NCBI GenBank assembly: GCA_963678925.1
Contig: OY787533.1
Coordinates: 3,472,001-3,536,000, forward strand
Length of the DNA stretch: 64,000 nt
Source: G963665925 sp963678925
GTDB taxonomy: Bacteria > Bacillota > Clostridia > Peptostreptococcales > Acidaminobacteraceae
Direction: 5' to 3'
Part shown: positions 45,798-54,613 of the stretch, in pieces
Layout: every line of letters begins with the position of its first letter
Numbering within the stretch: the stretch's first letter is position 1
The notes under the pieces: generated by a model
What the model was told of the DNA's origin: nothing
The model's database searches: none
The model's input: the letters and a program-made list of their open reading frames with translations, nothing else
Made by a program: the position numbers and the translations under genes

Positions 45798-46122
45798 GAA
45801 ATTCCATACAGAGCCTGTGCTGAGATGAGTCAAGAAAAGAAAAGTTGGGCATGTTTACGACATATGTCGTAAACATTCAGGCGAAGATTAATACGCGACT
45901 ATAAAATATTCCGAAGACTAAGTTCTCAAAATCTAAGTGCGAGAAAACCCAAACCCAATGGGGCAATGACACGAGCAAAGATAATTTGTGTGAATTGAGG
46001 TCGAAACGCCTTGAACCGAAGGTAGTAGTTTGGAAAAAAGCGAAAAAAACCCAATAAAACCATAGAAAAACCAGTAAAGCAAATGCTTGAAATATGGTAA
46101 GAAAAGTACATGTAAGAACTTC
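45798..46122 (+). other. ORF-less cassette with a 26-bp perfect palindrome
   Basis: No gene with a start and ribosome site. At 45851-45876 the palindrome ATGTTTACGACAT/ATGTCGTAAACAT lies 54 bp after the attC, the same place as the hairpins of the other ORF-less cassettes. The 89-codon minus-strand frame across the rest (45877-46146) enters the next attC and looks like chance. Confidence 0.6.
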
Positions 46123-46252
46123 TAATAACACATCAACTCCCGACATGCCCCGTAGAGACTAACAATCAAGGTGTTGTGCGGGTTGTTGTCTGAAGAAGCG
46201 AGTGCACTAGCTGAGAAAATGGGCACGATCGTGAGTTGTGGGAACGTTAGGC
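46123..46252 (+). repeat. attC site 26 (class CAACTCCCGACATGCCC)
   Basis: TAATAACACATCAACTCCCGA against TCGTGAGTTGTGGGAAC, closed by GTTAGGC. Confidence 0.88.
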
Positions 46253-46336
46253 AACATAAAGCTAAAGTTACAACTGTAATATAATAACGTATTTCATATG
46301 TTATAATTAAGTAAGGAAATATAAGGACGTATCCAT

Positions 46337-47233
46337 ATGAAAAAAACTCAGATTGTAATTCCAGTAACTCTAAAAAACAATTTAGAAACTTATGAATTTT
46401 TAGGAATGTTAAATGAAAAACTTTCTAGATATCAGAACACAAATATCGCACTTGATTTTTCTGGAACCAATTGGATTGACGCCAATATTTGTTCACCATT
46501 AGGAGGAATTCTGGAATCTGCGAAAAATAGTGGAAATAGTATTTTTATCCGTAGTGCTCATGGTTCAGTTAAGAAATTCTTCATTAATAATTCATTTGTT
46601 AAGCTATATCAAAAAAATAATAGTAACTATATTAATTCAAATATCAAGTATAAAGGGATAAAAGCAACCGATGATAAAGCATATGAAAAATATTTAAAAT
46701 CTGAAGTTAATGGAGTTATGATTTCAAATGGTATGGAAAATAGTGTTGCTTCATTAAATAAAGCTATAACTGAAGTTTTCATCAATGTTAATATGCACAC
46801 TGATTCAACTCATGCATACTTTGCAGGTACATACTATAATAAAACAAAAGTATTTGTTATTTCAATATCAAATATAGGGTTGACAATTCATGAAACTTTG
46901 ATAAAAAATGGTATACATTTTGAAAATGATTGTGATGCAATTTTGTGGACTACAAAAAAGAATACATCAACCTCAACAGAGGTAAGAACAAAAGGGTTAG
47001 GACTATATGAATTAACTGAATTTGCAAAAGGTGTGGGTGGAATCATTCATATTATTTCAGGATATGGGATGGTTACAATAGGTTCTCGTGGTATATTGAG
47101 AAAACGAGTTTTGGAAACAAAATTTCCTGGAACAACCTTCTTTGTGAAATGTGATACTAAGAAAATTCCTAAAGAAGAGAGCATAAAGGATAATTCGATA
47201 TTAACATTACAAGACATTTTAAACTGGGAGTAA
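46337..47233 (+). CDS. STAS-like plus GHKL ATPase-like protein
   Basis: 298 residues. The N-terminal ~100 residues look like a STAS domain (NIALDFSGTNWIDANICSPLGGILESAKNSGNSIFIRSA). The C-terminal part has ITEVFINVNMHT (N-box-like E-xx-N-xxxH) and RTKGLGLYELTEFAKGVGG (G-box-like), as in anti-sigma-factor kinases and HATPase_c proteins. A switch or regulatory ATPase is likely. RBS AAGGAC, ATG 46337. The 114-residue Cys-containing gene follows 3 bp after its stop and is probably its partner. Confidence 0.65.
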   Translation: MKKTQIVIPVTLKNNLETYEFLGMLNEKLSRYQNTNIALDFSGTNWIDANICSPLGGILESAKNSGNSIFIRSAHGSVKKFFINNSFVKLYQKNNSNYINSNIKYKGIKATDDKAYEKYLKSEVNGVMISNGMENSVASLNKAITEVFINVNMHTDSTHAYFAGTYYNKTKVFVISISNIGLTIHETLIKNGIHFENDCDAILWTTKKNTSTSTEVRTKGLGLYELTEFAKGVGGIIHIISGYGMVTIGSRGILRKRVLETKFPGTTFFVKCDTKKIPKEESIKDNSILTLQDILNWE

Positions 47234-47236
47234 CCT

Positions 47237-47581
47237 ATGTGCCTTAAAAGATTTTTATCAGATAACACTCAACAAAAATATCGACGAATTGCTCAGATTC
47301 AAAGCGTTAAGCATGAAGATGCAATTATTAGATATAAGAATATATTTTTAAAAGAGTTGTCAAGATTAGAAAATTACAAATGTGAAAATTGCACAGGAAT
47401 CTGCATTGATAATCCAAATGAGGATTGTATTCATCAGAGTCTAATTGAGCTATTCTCATACAAAGACGAATTGAATGAAATATTTGATACAATTCATGAT
47501 ATATACATTAAATGGATTAACTCCTTAAACGGAGAAGCTTCTGAAAAATTTGATGAACTATTAACAAAATTTGATTGTTAG
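47237..47581 (+). CDS. 114-residue Cys-containing partner; stop codon completed by an IS end
   Basis: Soluble, helical, with CENCTGICIDNPNEDCIH in the middle, a possible metal-binding cluster. The last base of its TAG stop is the first base of IS256 copy D, so the original C-terminus may have been longer or different. Its own attC is missing: the IS follows directly. Confidence 0.55.
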   Translation: MCLKRFLSDNTQQKYRRIAQIQSVKHEDAIIRYKNIFLKELSRLENYKCENCTGICIDNPNEDCIHQSLIELFSYKDELNEIFDTIHDIYIKWINSLNGEASEKFDELLTKFDC

Positions 47582-47979
47582 GTACTGAAACAAATTTAGT
47601 GTAAAAACAAGAAATCTTCCACGAAAGTAGTTAGTGTTATAAACTAGACTACAGAGTGGAGGATTTTTTTATGAGTCGAAAGAAGAAAAACAACAAGATA
47701 TCAGAACTGACAGAAGCCCTTATGCAGGACAAGGATATCACCGATGTGACAGACTGTTTCTGCCCACCAAATTTGACCCTGCCCAGCTCACTGATCTTGA
47801 CCATGCCATGTGAAAGTTGCTCCCTTGTGATGCCGCAGGCATATAATATACACTGTCAGTATCCTATAGGTACTGAGGTGAAATGAAAAAGCACCGCTAA
47901 ACGATGTCTCTCCGGCAAGATTGATTATCGTAAAGCAGTGCCCCAAAATGTATGGTTATCATAGCACAGTACGAAATCA

Positions 47980-48477
47980 ATGACAAGAACGATATTTTTC
48001 ATAGAGAGTAAAGAATCGCATGTGTGCCCGGTGTGTGGCGGCCAACTTTCTGGATATGACAGACGTATCCGGTACGGCAAGCAGTCTGATGGTTCGAGGA
48101 AAAGCTACAAGGTACGGAGACTCAAGTGCTGTAGCTGTGCGAGTCTGCATACCGAACTGCCAGATATCCTTTTGCCATGCAAACACTATATCGCCGAAGT
48201 GATTGAATCTCAAATAGATGGAACTCGTGATGACTGCCCAGCGGATAACAGCACCCTTCACAGGTGGCTGAAACAGTTCCGAGAGTCAAAGTGTCAAATC
48301 GAAGCCATGCTGCGCAGTATGTGGTCGCGAAAGCACAAACAACACTTTCCAATCACAGCTTCCGGTTCTTTACTCGAAAATCACAGAAGACGCGGCATCA
48401 GTTGGCTGACACTTGTCAGTCAAATACTTGTTAACGCTGGCTTATGGCAACCCACCCGGTTTGCCTGTTGTCCGTAA
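47980..48477 (+). CDS. Zinc-ribbon protein of the transposon (DUF6431-like)
   Basis: 165 residues. CPVCGGQLSGYDRRIR and RRLKCCSCASLHTELPDILLPCKHY form a zinc ribbon; the rest is basic and helical. Such proteins sit first in Firmicute elements with an rve-type transposase and an AAA ATPase and probably help target DNA recognition. No clear ribosome site before ATG 47980, so the start is uncertain. Confidence 0.65.
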   Translation: MTRTIFFIESKESHVCPVCGGQLSGYDRRIRYGKQSDGSRKSYKVRRLKCCSCASLHTELPDILLPCKHYIAEVIESQIDGTRDDCPADNSTLHRWLKQFRESKCQIEAMLRSMWSRKHKQHFPITASGSLLENHRRRGISWLTLVSQILVNAGLWQPTRFACCP

Positions 48478-48524
48478 AACGTTCATGATACCCTTTCTGC
48501 AAACAACAAGGAAGGAGCATTAGC

Positions 48525-49877
48525 ATGAACAAACAGCAAACGCCAGACGATGTGGCAGCCGCGAGACTTAAGATGATTACACCGCTTATGGATGAAAGTC
48601 TTGACGCTAGCCAGATCATTGAACTGAAAAAGAAAATCAGTGAAGAGAACAACATTTCCTACAGGAGTATCTCCAGATATTTGGGGGCCTATCAGCAGGA
48701 GGGATTTGCCGGACTGAAACCAAAAACGGGTTACAAGCGAAATCAGAGTACCCTGCCGGACAACTTTCCGAACGTGGTGGAACATGCCATTATTCTAAGG
48801 CGTGAATGCCCGACGAGAAGTGTGACGGATATCATCCGTATCCTGGAGCTTGAAGAAATCATAAAGCCTGGAACTGTACACCGTAGCACCTTGCAGCGGC
48901 ATTTGCAGGCTAAAGGGTTCGGTGCTTCTCAAGTGAAGCTGTATTCAAAGAAAGGTGCTGCCTCAAGACGTTTTGCAAAGTCACACCGGTGCATGCTCTT
49001 CCAAGGGGACATTAAATATGGACCCTACCTGCCCATTGGCAAGGATGGCGCCATGAAACAAGTTTACCTGTCCGTCTTTATCGATGATGCGACCAGGTAC
49101 ATCATGGCGGCGAAATTTTATGACAACCAGAAGGTTGAAATCATTGAAGACAGCCTGCGGGCGGCGATCATGCACTTTGGAAAGCCTGACAAAATCTTTG
49201 TCGATAACGGCAAACAGTACCGCAGTGAATGGCTGAAAAAGGCTTGTGACCGCCTAGGCATACGCCTTCTCTTCTCGAAACCGTATCATCCGGAAGGAAA
49301 AGGCAAAATCGAGGCCTTTAACCGCAGAGTGGACGCCTTCCTTTCAGAAGTCGCTCTAAACAAGCCAAAGACGCTGGAAGAGCTCAACGATGCCCTTGAT
49401 GTGTGGATTTCGCAGTATTACCACAAAAACGTGCATACCTCCCTCGACGGCTTAACGCCAGAGGTTGCCTTTGGAAGCGACAAGCGTGCACTACGGTTTG
49501 TAGATGCAAACGAACTTGCCGAAGCCTTTCTCCATACGGAAACTCGGCAAGTCGATAAGACCGGCTGCATCAGCTTCAAGGGAAATATGTACGATGTCGG
49601 TACAAAACTGATCGGACGTCAGGTTGAAGTCCGATATGACCCGACTTGGAAGGAAGAAATCGAAATCCACCACAAGGATTTCGAACCCTTCAAGGCAGGT
49701 ATCCAGCAGATTGGTGAAAACTGCGGCATAAGAGCAGAACTTCCAGAAGGACTGTCACCCCTTGAAGCGAATACTTCCAGACTGCTTGATGGACTGAACA
49801 AAGCGAATACTACGGGTCGAACCCGCAGTAAAAGGGCTGTCAGCTACAGCGACATAGGAGGGTCTTCCGATGTATGA
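48525..49877 (+). CDS. Mu/TniA-like DDE transposase (rve integrase fold)
   Basis: 450 residues. A helix-turn-helix N-terminus (ISYRSISRYLGAYQQEGFAGLKPKTGYKR) precedes the rve core: MLFQGDIKYGPYL (first D), KIFVDNGKQYRSEWL (second D) and PYHPEGKGKIEAFNRRV (E), then a Mu-type C-terminal beta domain. RBS AAGGAGCATTAGC before ATG. It overlaps the ATPase gene by 8 nt. Confidence 0.87.
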   Translation: MNKQQTPDDVAAARLKMITPLMDESLDASQIIELKKKISEENNISYRSISRYLGAYQQEGFAGLKPKTGYKRNQSTLPDNFPNVVEHAIILRRECPTRSVTDIIRILELEEIIKPGTVHRSTLQRHLQAKGFGASQVKLYSKKGAASRRFAKSHRCMLFQGDIKYGPYLPIGKDGAMKQVYLSVFIDDATRYIMAAKFYDNQKVEIIEDSLRAAIMHFGKPDKIFVDNGKQYRSEWLKKACDRLGIRLLFSKPYHPEGKGKIEAFNRRVDAFLSEVALNKPKTLEELNDALDVWISQYYHKNVHTSLDGLTPEVAFGSDKRALRFVDANELAEAFLHTETRQVDKTGCISFKGNMYDVGTKLIGRQVEVRYDPTWKEEIEIHHKDFEPFKAGIQQIGENCGIRAELPEGLSPLEANTSRLLDGLNKANTTGRTRSKRAVSYSDIGGSSDV

Positions 49878-50670
49878 AAACTTCTTTGAAATGACCCACA
49901 CGCCGTTTAGAAACGACATTGAAGCAGGTGCGCTGTACGTCTCAAATGATCTAGGTGAGATACTATCACGCCTTGAGTATGCGGCCACCAGGCAGCTGTT
50001 CGCCGTTGTCACCGCAGATGTTGGATGCGGCAAATCGACCGCCATCCGCAGATTCACAAGCGCGCTGCCGAGGGAAAACTACGAAATACTCTACCTGTCG
50101 GACTCAAAGTTGACGCCTAGATGGTTTTACAAAGGCCTGCTCGAACAGCTTGGCATCGAATCCAAGTTTTACAGGGGTGATGCAAGACGTCAGCTCCATC
50201 AGCAGCTTGAAGTCATCCGGGGTGTTTACAAGAAACACGTGGTTACCATTGTAGATGAAGCACATCTTCTCGCAAAAGAAACACTGGAAGAAATCCGTTT
50301 TCTTCTGAACACCAAGATGGACTCACATCAGCCCATGTCCCTGATTCTAGTCGGACAAAACGAACTGTGGGACAAGCTGAAACTGCAACATTATACGGCC
50401 ATTCGGCAAAGGATAGACCTCAAATGTGAAATCCCTCAGTACGACCGGGCACAGACTCAAGAATATGTCGAGGCTCATTTAGCTTATGCCGATGGCGCGA
50501 AAGACATTTTTACAGACAAGGCCATCGATGAAATCTATCGGTATTCAGCCGGCTCCGCAAGAGCAATCAACAAACTTTGCACTCATGCGCTGATTTACGC
50601 GGCGCAAAGTGCTAAGAAACTGATTGATGACCACATGATTCGAACGGTCATCGCAGGAGAGCTTCCGTAA
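49870..50670 (+). CDS. TniB/ExeA-like AAA ATPase of the transposon
   Basis: 266 residues. Walker A ADVGCGKSTAIRRF (~45), Walker B HVVTIVDEAHLL (~135), sensor LILVGQNELWDKL and an arginine-rich ARAINKLCTHAL end. Regulates target choice for the partner transposase, as in Tn5053/Tn7-type systems (family knowledge). ATG 49870 after AGGAGG. Confidence 0.88.
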   Translation: MYENFFEMTHTPFRNDIEAGALYVSNDLGEILSRLEYAATRQLFAVVTADVGCGKSTAIRRFTSALPRENYEILYLSDSKLTPRWFYKGLLEQLGIESKFYRGDARRQLHQQLEVIRGVYKKHVVTIVDEAHLLAKETLEEIRFLLNTKMDSHQPMSLILVGQNELWDKLKLQHYTAIRQRIDLKCEIPQYDRAQTQEYVEAHLAYADGAKDIFTDKAIDEIYRYSAGSARAINKLCTHALIYAAQSAKKLIDDHMIRTVIAGELP

Positions 50671-52023
50671 TGTTTAGGCTGCAGCATCTGCTGCGGCTTA
50701 TAGACAGGCGTAAATCGGCAGAATAAGCGAGCTACTGACGGCAGGTGTTGTGAGCACGGCATGGTCAGATGGAGAGAGCAGGAACAACAGACCTACAGAG
50801 CGTGCTGAAGGAAATGCTTAAGACTGGCGTTGAGAAACTACTAGAAGCAGAACTGGATGAAGAGCTTGGTTATGAGCCATACGATCGCCAAGTTGAGAAA
50901 ACGAACTACAGAAACGGGAAATCAACAAAGCGTGTAAAGACTGATCTTGGCGAAGTTGAACTAGAGATTCCAAGAGATCGTAACGGTGAGTTTGATCCAC
51001 AAATTGTACCAAAACACTCCAGTGATATTTCAGCGATTGAAGACAAAGTGATCTCTATGTATGGCAAAGGAATGTCTCAAAGAGATATCTCAGAACATAT
51101 AGAAGACCTCTACGGGATGCCACTCTCAGCACAGTCAATCTCACGTATGACTGATAAAATCATCCCTCACATCGAAGAGTGGCAACACAGACCACTTGAA
51201 ACAGAGTATCCGTTTGTTTTCATGGATGCTATTCATTACAAAGTAAAACAGAATAACCGCATTGTATCTAAAGCTGCATACGTTGTTGTTGGCATAAATA
51301 CAGATGGTATGAAGGATGTCTTAGGTATCTGGATAGGCGAAAATGAGACGAGTAAATTCTGGCTAAAGGTTCTGACAGACTTAAAGAATCGTGGTGTTCA
51401 GAGAGTTACAATCTTCAGTGTTGATGGACTTTCAGGCTTTGAGCAAGCAATCAAAGCGACATATCCAGAGTCTATTGTACAGCGCTGCATCATTCATCAA
51501 ATTCGCTCATCTACGCGATATGTCAGCTACAAACATATCAAAGAACTGATGAAAGATCTTAAGTCTGTTTATCAAGCTCCAAATGAGGAATCAGGTTATC
51601 AGATGCTTCTTGAGTTTGAAGAAAAGTGGGGTTCGCATTATCCGCGCTGCATAAAATCCTGGAAAGATAACTGGGGTGTTATATCTCCGTTTTTTGCATA
51701 CTCAGCGAACATCAGAAAGATCATGTATACGACCAATATCATTGAAAATCTGAACAGACAATACCGCAAAGTAACTAAGGGAAAACCAGTCTATCCAACA
51801 GACATGTCACTGATGAAGTCCCTTTACTTAGCAACTGAAAATGCAACAAAGAAATGGTCCCAGCGTCAACGAAACTGGGATCAGATAATAAACGAACTCT
51901 CGATTATCCATTCGTAATCGAGAGTTCCTAAAAAGTTCATATTCGCTGCTTTCGTGGCAGATTATTTACACAAAATTTGGGACAGTCTCTTCAACTACTT
52001 ATGGGGTAGAATGGTGGAATCTA

Positions 52024-52731
52024 ATGGAACTAGCTAATCTGATCAATGTATTTCAATTAATTCTGATAATAGGAACAATACTGATGATTGTTTATAAGGA
52101 TAATGATGACCTAATTTCGGAATATTTTGTATTCGATATGAGGCCGAAGTATAGCAAATCTATGCTTTTTGTGTATTTAGTCAACTATTTTGCAACATTA
52201 TTTTTAGCCTTTGTACTATTAATAAGAGAGGAAAATATAGTAACTAGTCTATTCAAAAATCAAGTGAAGATAAAACAAGTTGATTTTTATGAATTTGGGT
52301 TATTACTATTATTGCTCATTATCTATTGCATTATTGGAGCGAAAATTCTCAAATTTGAAAAAAACAATCGGAAGAAAGGATACTTATATCATCCAGCTCA
52401 GTTTATAATGACTGCATTTTCCCTAATTATAGGTTTTCTAACTGGAACTTGTTTGACCATTTTGCTAAAAAAATCGCAGAATATTATGGCAATATTTATT
52501 TTTATTGCTTTTACAATACTCTATGTAATGGCTTTGGGTGCATTATCAATGAAACATAAATATGAGCACTATAAAAATGTGAATGTTTACATGTATAATG
52601 GACGCGCAAGGATCAAAGGAAGAATTTTATTGGATTCTGGCGATTTGTTTCTTATTGAGCAAAATGATAAGAGAATATACTTAAAAAAGGAACATGTTTA
52701 TTTTATTGAGTTGAGTAATGCAAATAATTAA
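52024..52731 (+). CDS. Unrecognised polytopic membrane protein, 235 residues
   Basis: Five hydrophobic helices (VFQLILIIGTILMIVYK; MLFVYLVNYFATLFLAFVLLI; FGLLLLLLIIYCIIGAKIL; IMTAFSLIIGFLTGTCLTILL; AIFIFIAFTILYVMALGAL), then a cytoplasmic tail with YNGRARIKGRILLDSGDLFLIEQNDKRIYLKKEHVYFIEL, a small beta-barrel-like fold. It starts 34 bp after IS256 copy D, so its upstream region and cassette boundary are lost. No ribosome site better than GGTGGAAT. Confidence 0.5.
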   Translation: MELANLINVFQLILIIGTILMIVYKDNDDLISEYFVFDMRPKYSKSMLFVYLVNYFATLFLAFVLLIREENIVTSLFKNQVKIKQVDFYEFGLLLLLLIIYCIIGAKILKFEKNNRKKGYLYHPAQFIMTAFSLIIGFLTGTCLTILLKKSQNIMAIFIFIAFTILYVMALGALSMKHKYEHYKNVNVYMYNGRARIKGRILLDSGDLFLIEQNDKRIYLKKEHVYFIELSNANN

Positions 52732-52738
52732 AAACGTC

Positions 52739-52869
52739 ATATAACACAGCAGTTCCCAAAATGCCCCTTTGCTTATACGAAGTGGCACTTCTCACACTCA
52801 GTTTATGGTGAAAAATAGTATATGAATTGTAGAAAGTGGGGCACTTCGGGAACTGTGGGAACGTTATAG
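52739..52869 (+). repeat. attC site 27 (main class)
   Basis: ATATAACACAGCAGTTCCC pairs with GGGAACTGTGGGAAC, closed by GTTATAG. Spacer TATGGTGAAAAATAGTATATG. Confidence 0.92.
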
Positions 52870-53004
52870 GAAATGCGGTTGGCAGTAAAAGAAATGAAAA
52901 AGCATATAATGATGTACAAAGTTACGTACAAAATATAGATAGAAATCAAAATGTGGGGTATAATACTAATAGAGAATCAGTTTCTTATATTGGGGAGGTA
53001 TCTC

Positions 53005-53388
53005 ATGGGAAAATTAGATAGCCATAAAGCAATGGTTGATATGATTAGAAATATTCTATCGGTAAGTAGTTTGCGAGAAAATCTAAGTAAAGTGTTGAAA
53101 GCAATAGAAATAGACCATTTGCCACGAGCGATAACAAAGAACAATGAAGTAAGTGCATACATGATTGACAAAGACTCATATGAAGAACTAGTAGAGAAAT
53201 CTTCAAAATTTGATGAGTTAATTGATCGTATTGAAAATGCACGACTTTTGAAAATTGCAGAAGAACGACTAGCTAATAGCAATCCCGAAGAATATGTATC
53301 ATTCGAGGAAGTTGTAGAAGAGTCAGGTTATACAATGGAAGAGTTATTAGCAGCAGTAGATGATGTGGAGATAGAATATGAAGATTAA
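53005..53388 (+). CDS. Phd/YefM-like antitoxin
   Basis: About 127 residues. SVSSLRENLSKVLKAIEIDHLPRAITKNNEVSAYMIDKDSYEELVEKSSKFDEL matches the Phd/YefM fold (small strand region with PxxITKNNxxxAYMI), followed by an acidic C-terminal tail. ATG 53005 has GGGGAGG 8 bp upstream. The stop overlaps the toxin start by 11 nt. Confidence 0.8.
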   Translation: MGKLDSHKAMVDMIRNILSVSSLRENLSKVLKAIEIDHLPRAITKNNEVSAYMIDKDSYEELVEKSSKFDELIDRIENARLLKIAEERLANSNPEEYVSFEEVVEESGYTMEELLAAVDDVEIEYED

Positions 53389-53800
53389 TGGTCATTTATT
53401 CTGGGACATATCATTTCTTCCAGAAGCGTATAGAGAGTTCCTAAGCTTAAAGAAGAACAAGGGACTACAAAAGCAAGTATTAACTGCACTTTTGAAAGTT
53501 GCACAGAATCCAAAATCAAGGTTTGATGAAAAAGACCCTGGATATGGGAATCCACTAAAAGGTCCATTGAAAGGCATGTTTAAGATTAAGTATAAAAACA
53601 TTACACTTCGATTAGTGTATTCGTTAGCAATTGAAGAAGAAGTAATGAATGTTGTTGTTATTTCGGAACGGGATAAATCAAAAGTCTACGATTTAGCAGA
53701 ACACAGAAAAGAAAAATATGAAGATGATTTATACAAAGACGTTTTTGAACGTATAGAGTTACCAAACTGGTTCACAGATCCGTTTTCAGAAAAGAATTAA
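53378..53800 (+). CDS. RelE/ParE-family toxin
   Basis: 140 residues: FWDISFLPEAYREFLSLKKNKGLQKQVLTALLKVAQNPK, NPLKGPLKGMFKIKYKNITLRLVYSLAI and VMNVVVISERDKSKVYDLA are the usual RelE-like elements, with a longer C-terminal extension (HRKEKYEDDLYKDVFERIELPNWF). Its partner is the Phd-like gene in the same cassette. Not close to the 12561 toxin. Confidence 0.82.
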   Translation: MKINGHLFWDISFLPEAYREFLSLKKNKGLQKQVLTALLKVAQNPKSRFDEKDPGYGNPLKGPLKGMFKIKYKNITLRLVYSLAIEEEVMNVVVISERDKSKVYDLAEHRKEKYEDDLYKDVFERIELPNWFTDPFSEKN

Positions 53801-53824
53801 TGTGGTGAAAGCCAACCGAAAATC

Positions 53825-53956
53825 CTATAACACAGCAGTTCCCAAAATGCCCCTTTGTTTATACGAAGTGGCATTTCTTACACTCGGTTTATGGTGAAAT
53901 ATAGTATATTAATGATAAAAAGTGGGGGCACTTCGGGAACTGTGGGAACGTTATAT
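53825..53956 (+). repeat. attC site 28 (main class)
   Basis: CTATAACACAGCAGTTCCC pairs with GGGAACTGTGGGAAC, closed by GTTATAT. Spacer TATGGTGAAATATAGTATATT. Confidence 0.92.
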
Positions 53957-53995
53957 GAAAATGCGCCCTTAGTTAAAGAATTGAGGTTAAGAATA

Positions 53996-54454
53996 ATGAT
54001 TGAAATTGTACATATATCGGAAGTGAAATCACATGTTGAGGTTGTGTCCAAATGGATGCAAAGTGAATGGGGAAATGAGAAGAATTTTGAATTCTTCTAT
54101 AGCATAGTCAGCCATAGCATGGATAAAACAAATCTTCCACAAACTTTTGTAGCACTTGAAAATGGTAAGCCGATCGGAACAATTGGTTTATGGCGCTGCG
54201 ACATGGTAAGTAGACAAGATTTGTATCCTTGGTTATCAGCATTATATGTATTGCCTGAGTTTAGAAACAAAAGTGTAGGTAAGCAGCTTCAAGATCATAT
54301 ATTGAACTACGCTCTTAAGTTAGGATATGAAAAATTATACTTATATACTGACATTGAAAATTATTATGAAAAAAATGGTTGGGAATTAATTGATAAAGGC
54401 ATTACATACTCGGGAGAATATGACCAAATATATGTTAAGTATTTAGGATTATAA
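53996..54454 (+). CDS. GNAT acetyltransferase (cassette copy 1)
   Basis: About 152 residues. Acetyl-CoA binding motif A in LSALYVLPEFRNKSVGKQLQDHILNYA (R/QxxGxG/A-like), preceded by TFVALENGKPIGTIGL and followed by LYLYTDIENYYEKNGWEL. A longer frame from 53855 reads through the attC and is rejected; ATG 53996 follows TTGAGG. Substrate unknown; GNAT genes are frequent integron cargo. Confidence 0.88.
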   Translation: MIEIVHISEVKSHVEVVSKWMQSEWGNEKNFEFFYSIVSHSMDKTNLPQTFVALENGKPIGTIGLWRCDMVSRQDLYPWLSALYVLPEFRNKSVGKQLQDHILNYALKLGYEKLYLYTDIENYYEKNGWELIDKGITYSGEYDQIYVKYLGL

Positions 54455-54476
54455 TTTTGAGAACGGTTGCATCATC

Positions 54477-54609
54477 ATATAACACAACGGTATCCCGCCA
54501 TTCGCCATGTTCAGACCCAGTTGATTTAACTCACATAGTAAAAGTGTGCTAGTGGCTATAAGCGTTGAAATGACTGGGCGAACGAGCGTGAACCGTGGGA
54601 ACGTTATAT
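54477..54609 (+). repeat. attC site 29 (class CGGTATCCCGCCATTCGCC)
   Basis: ATATAACACAACGGTATCCCG; right side GGGCGAACGAGCGTGAACCGTGGGAAC, GTTATAT. Same class as sites 23 and 24. Confidence 0.87.
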
Positions 54610-54613
54610 GAAA

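Larger units (their letters stand above)
47755..50786 (+). mobile_element. 3032-bp DDE-transposase/AAA-ATPase transposon
   Basis: Terminal inverted repeats TGTTTCTGCCC and TGTTCCTGCTC (complement of the right end), with 6-bp target duplication ACAGAC at 47749-47754 and 50787-50792. It holds three genes: a zinc-ribbon protein, a Mu/TniA-like integrase-transposase and a TniB/ExeA-like ATPase. Higher GC than the array, so it arrived from another background. Confidence 0.9.
47671..51917 (+). pseudogene. IS256-family transposase, copy D, interrupted
   Basis: The first 28 codons (47671-47754) are separated from the remainder (50793-51917) by the transposon. The C-terminal part keeps all DDE residues and has lost the normal start. 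Confidence 0.9.
47581..51989 (+). mobile_element. IS256-family element copy D, split by a 3.0-kb transposon
   Basis: Both ends (GGTACTGAAACAAATTTAG and AAAATTTGGGACAGTCTC) are present, and removal of the insert plus one 6-bp repeat gives 1371 bp. The flanks GATTGTTA (left) and TTCAACTA (right) do not match, unlike copies A-C, so the outer junctions are probably from recombination between two IS copies. Confidence 0.9.

Noticed and set aside
45316..45876. Minus-strand frame of 186 codons
   Set aside because: It crosses the 44909 gene, an attC and the palindrome; no ribosome site and no recognisable protein.
47656..47886. 76-codon frame as a small gene
   Set aside because: It is the start of the IS256 transposase reading into the inserted transposon end.
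52836..53021. 61-codon frame before the Phd-like antitoxin
   Set aside because: It starts inside an attC and overlaps the antitoxin start; no ribosome site.
53855..53995. N-terminal extension of the acetyltransferase
   Set aside because: It would translate the attC itself; ATG 53996 has its own ribosome site and starts the GNAT domain properly.
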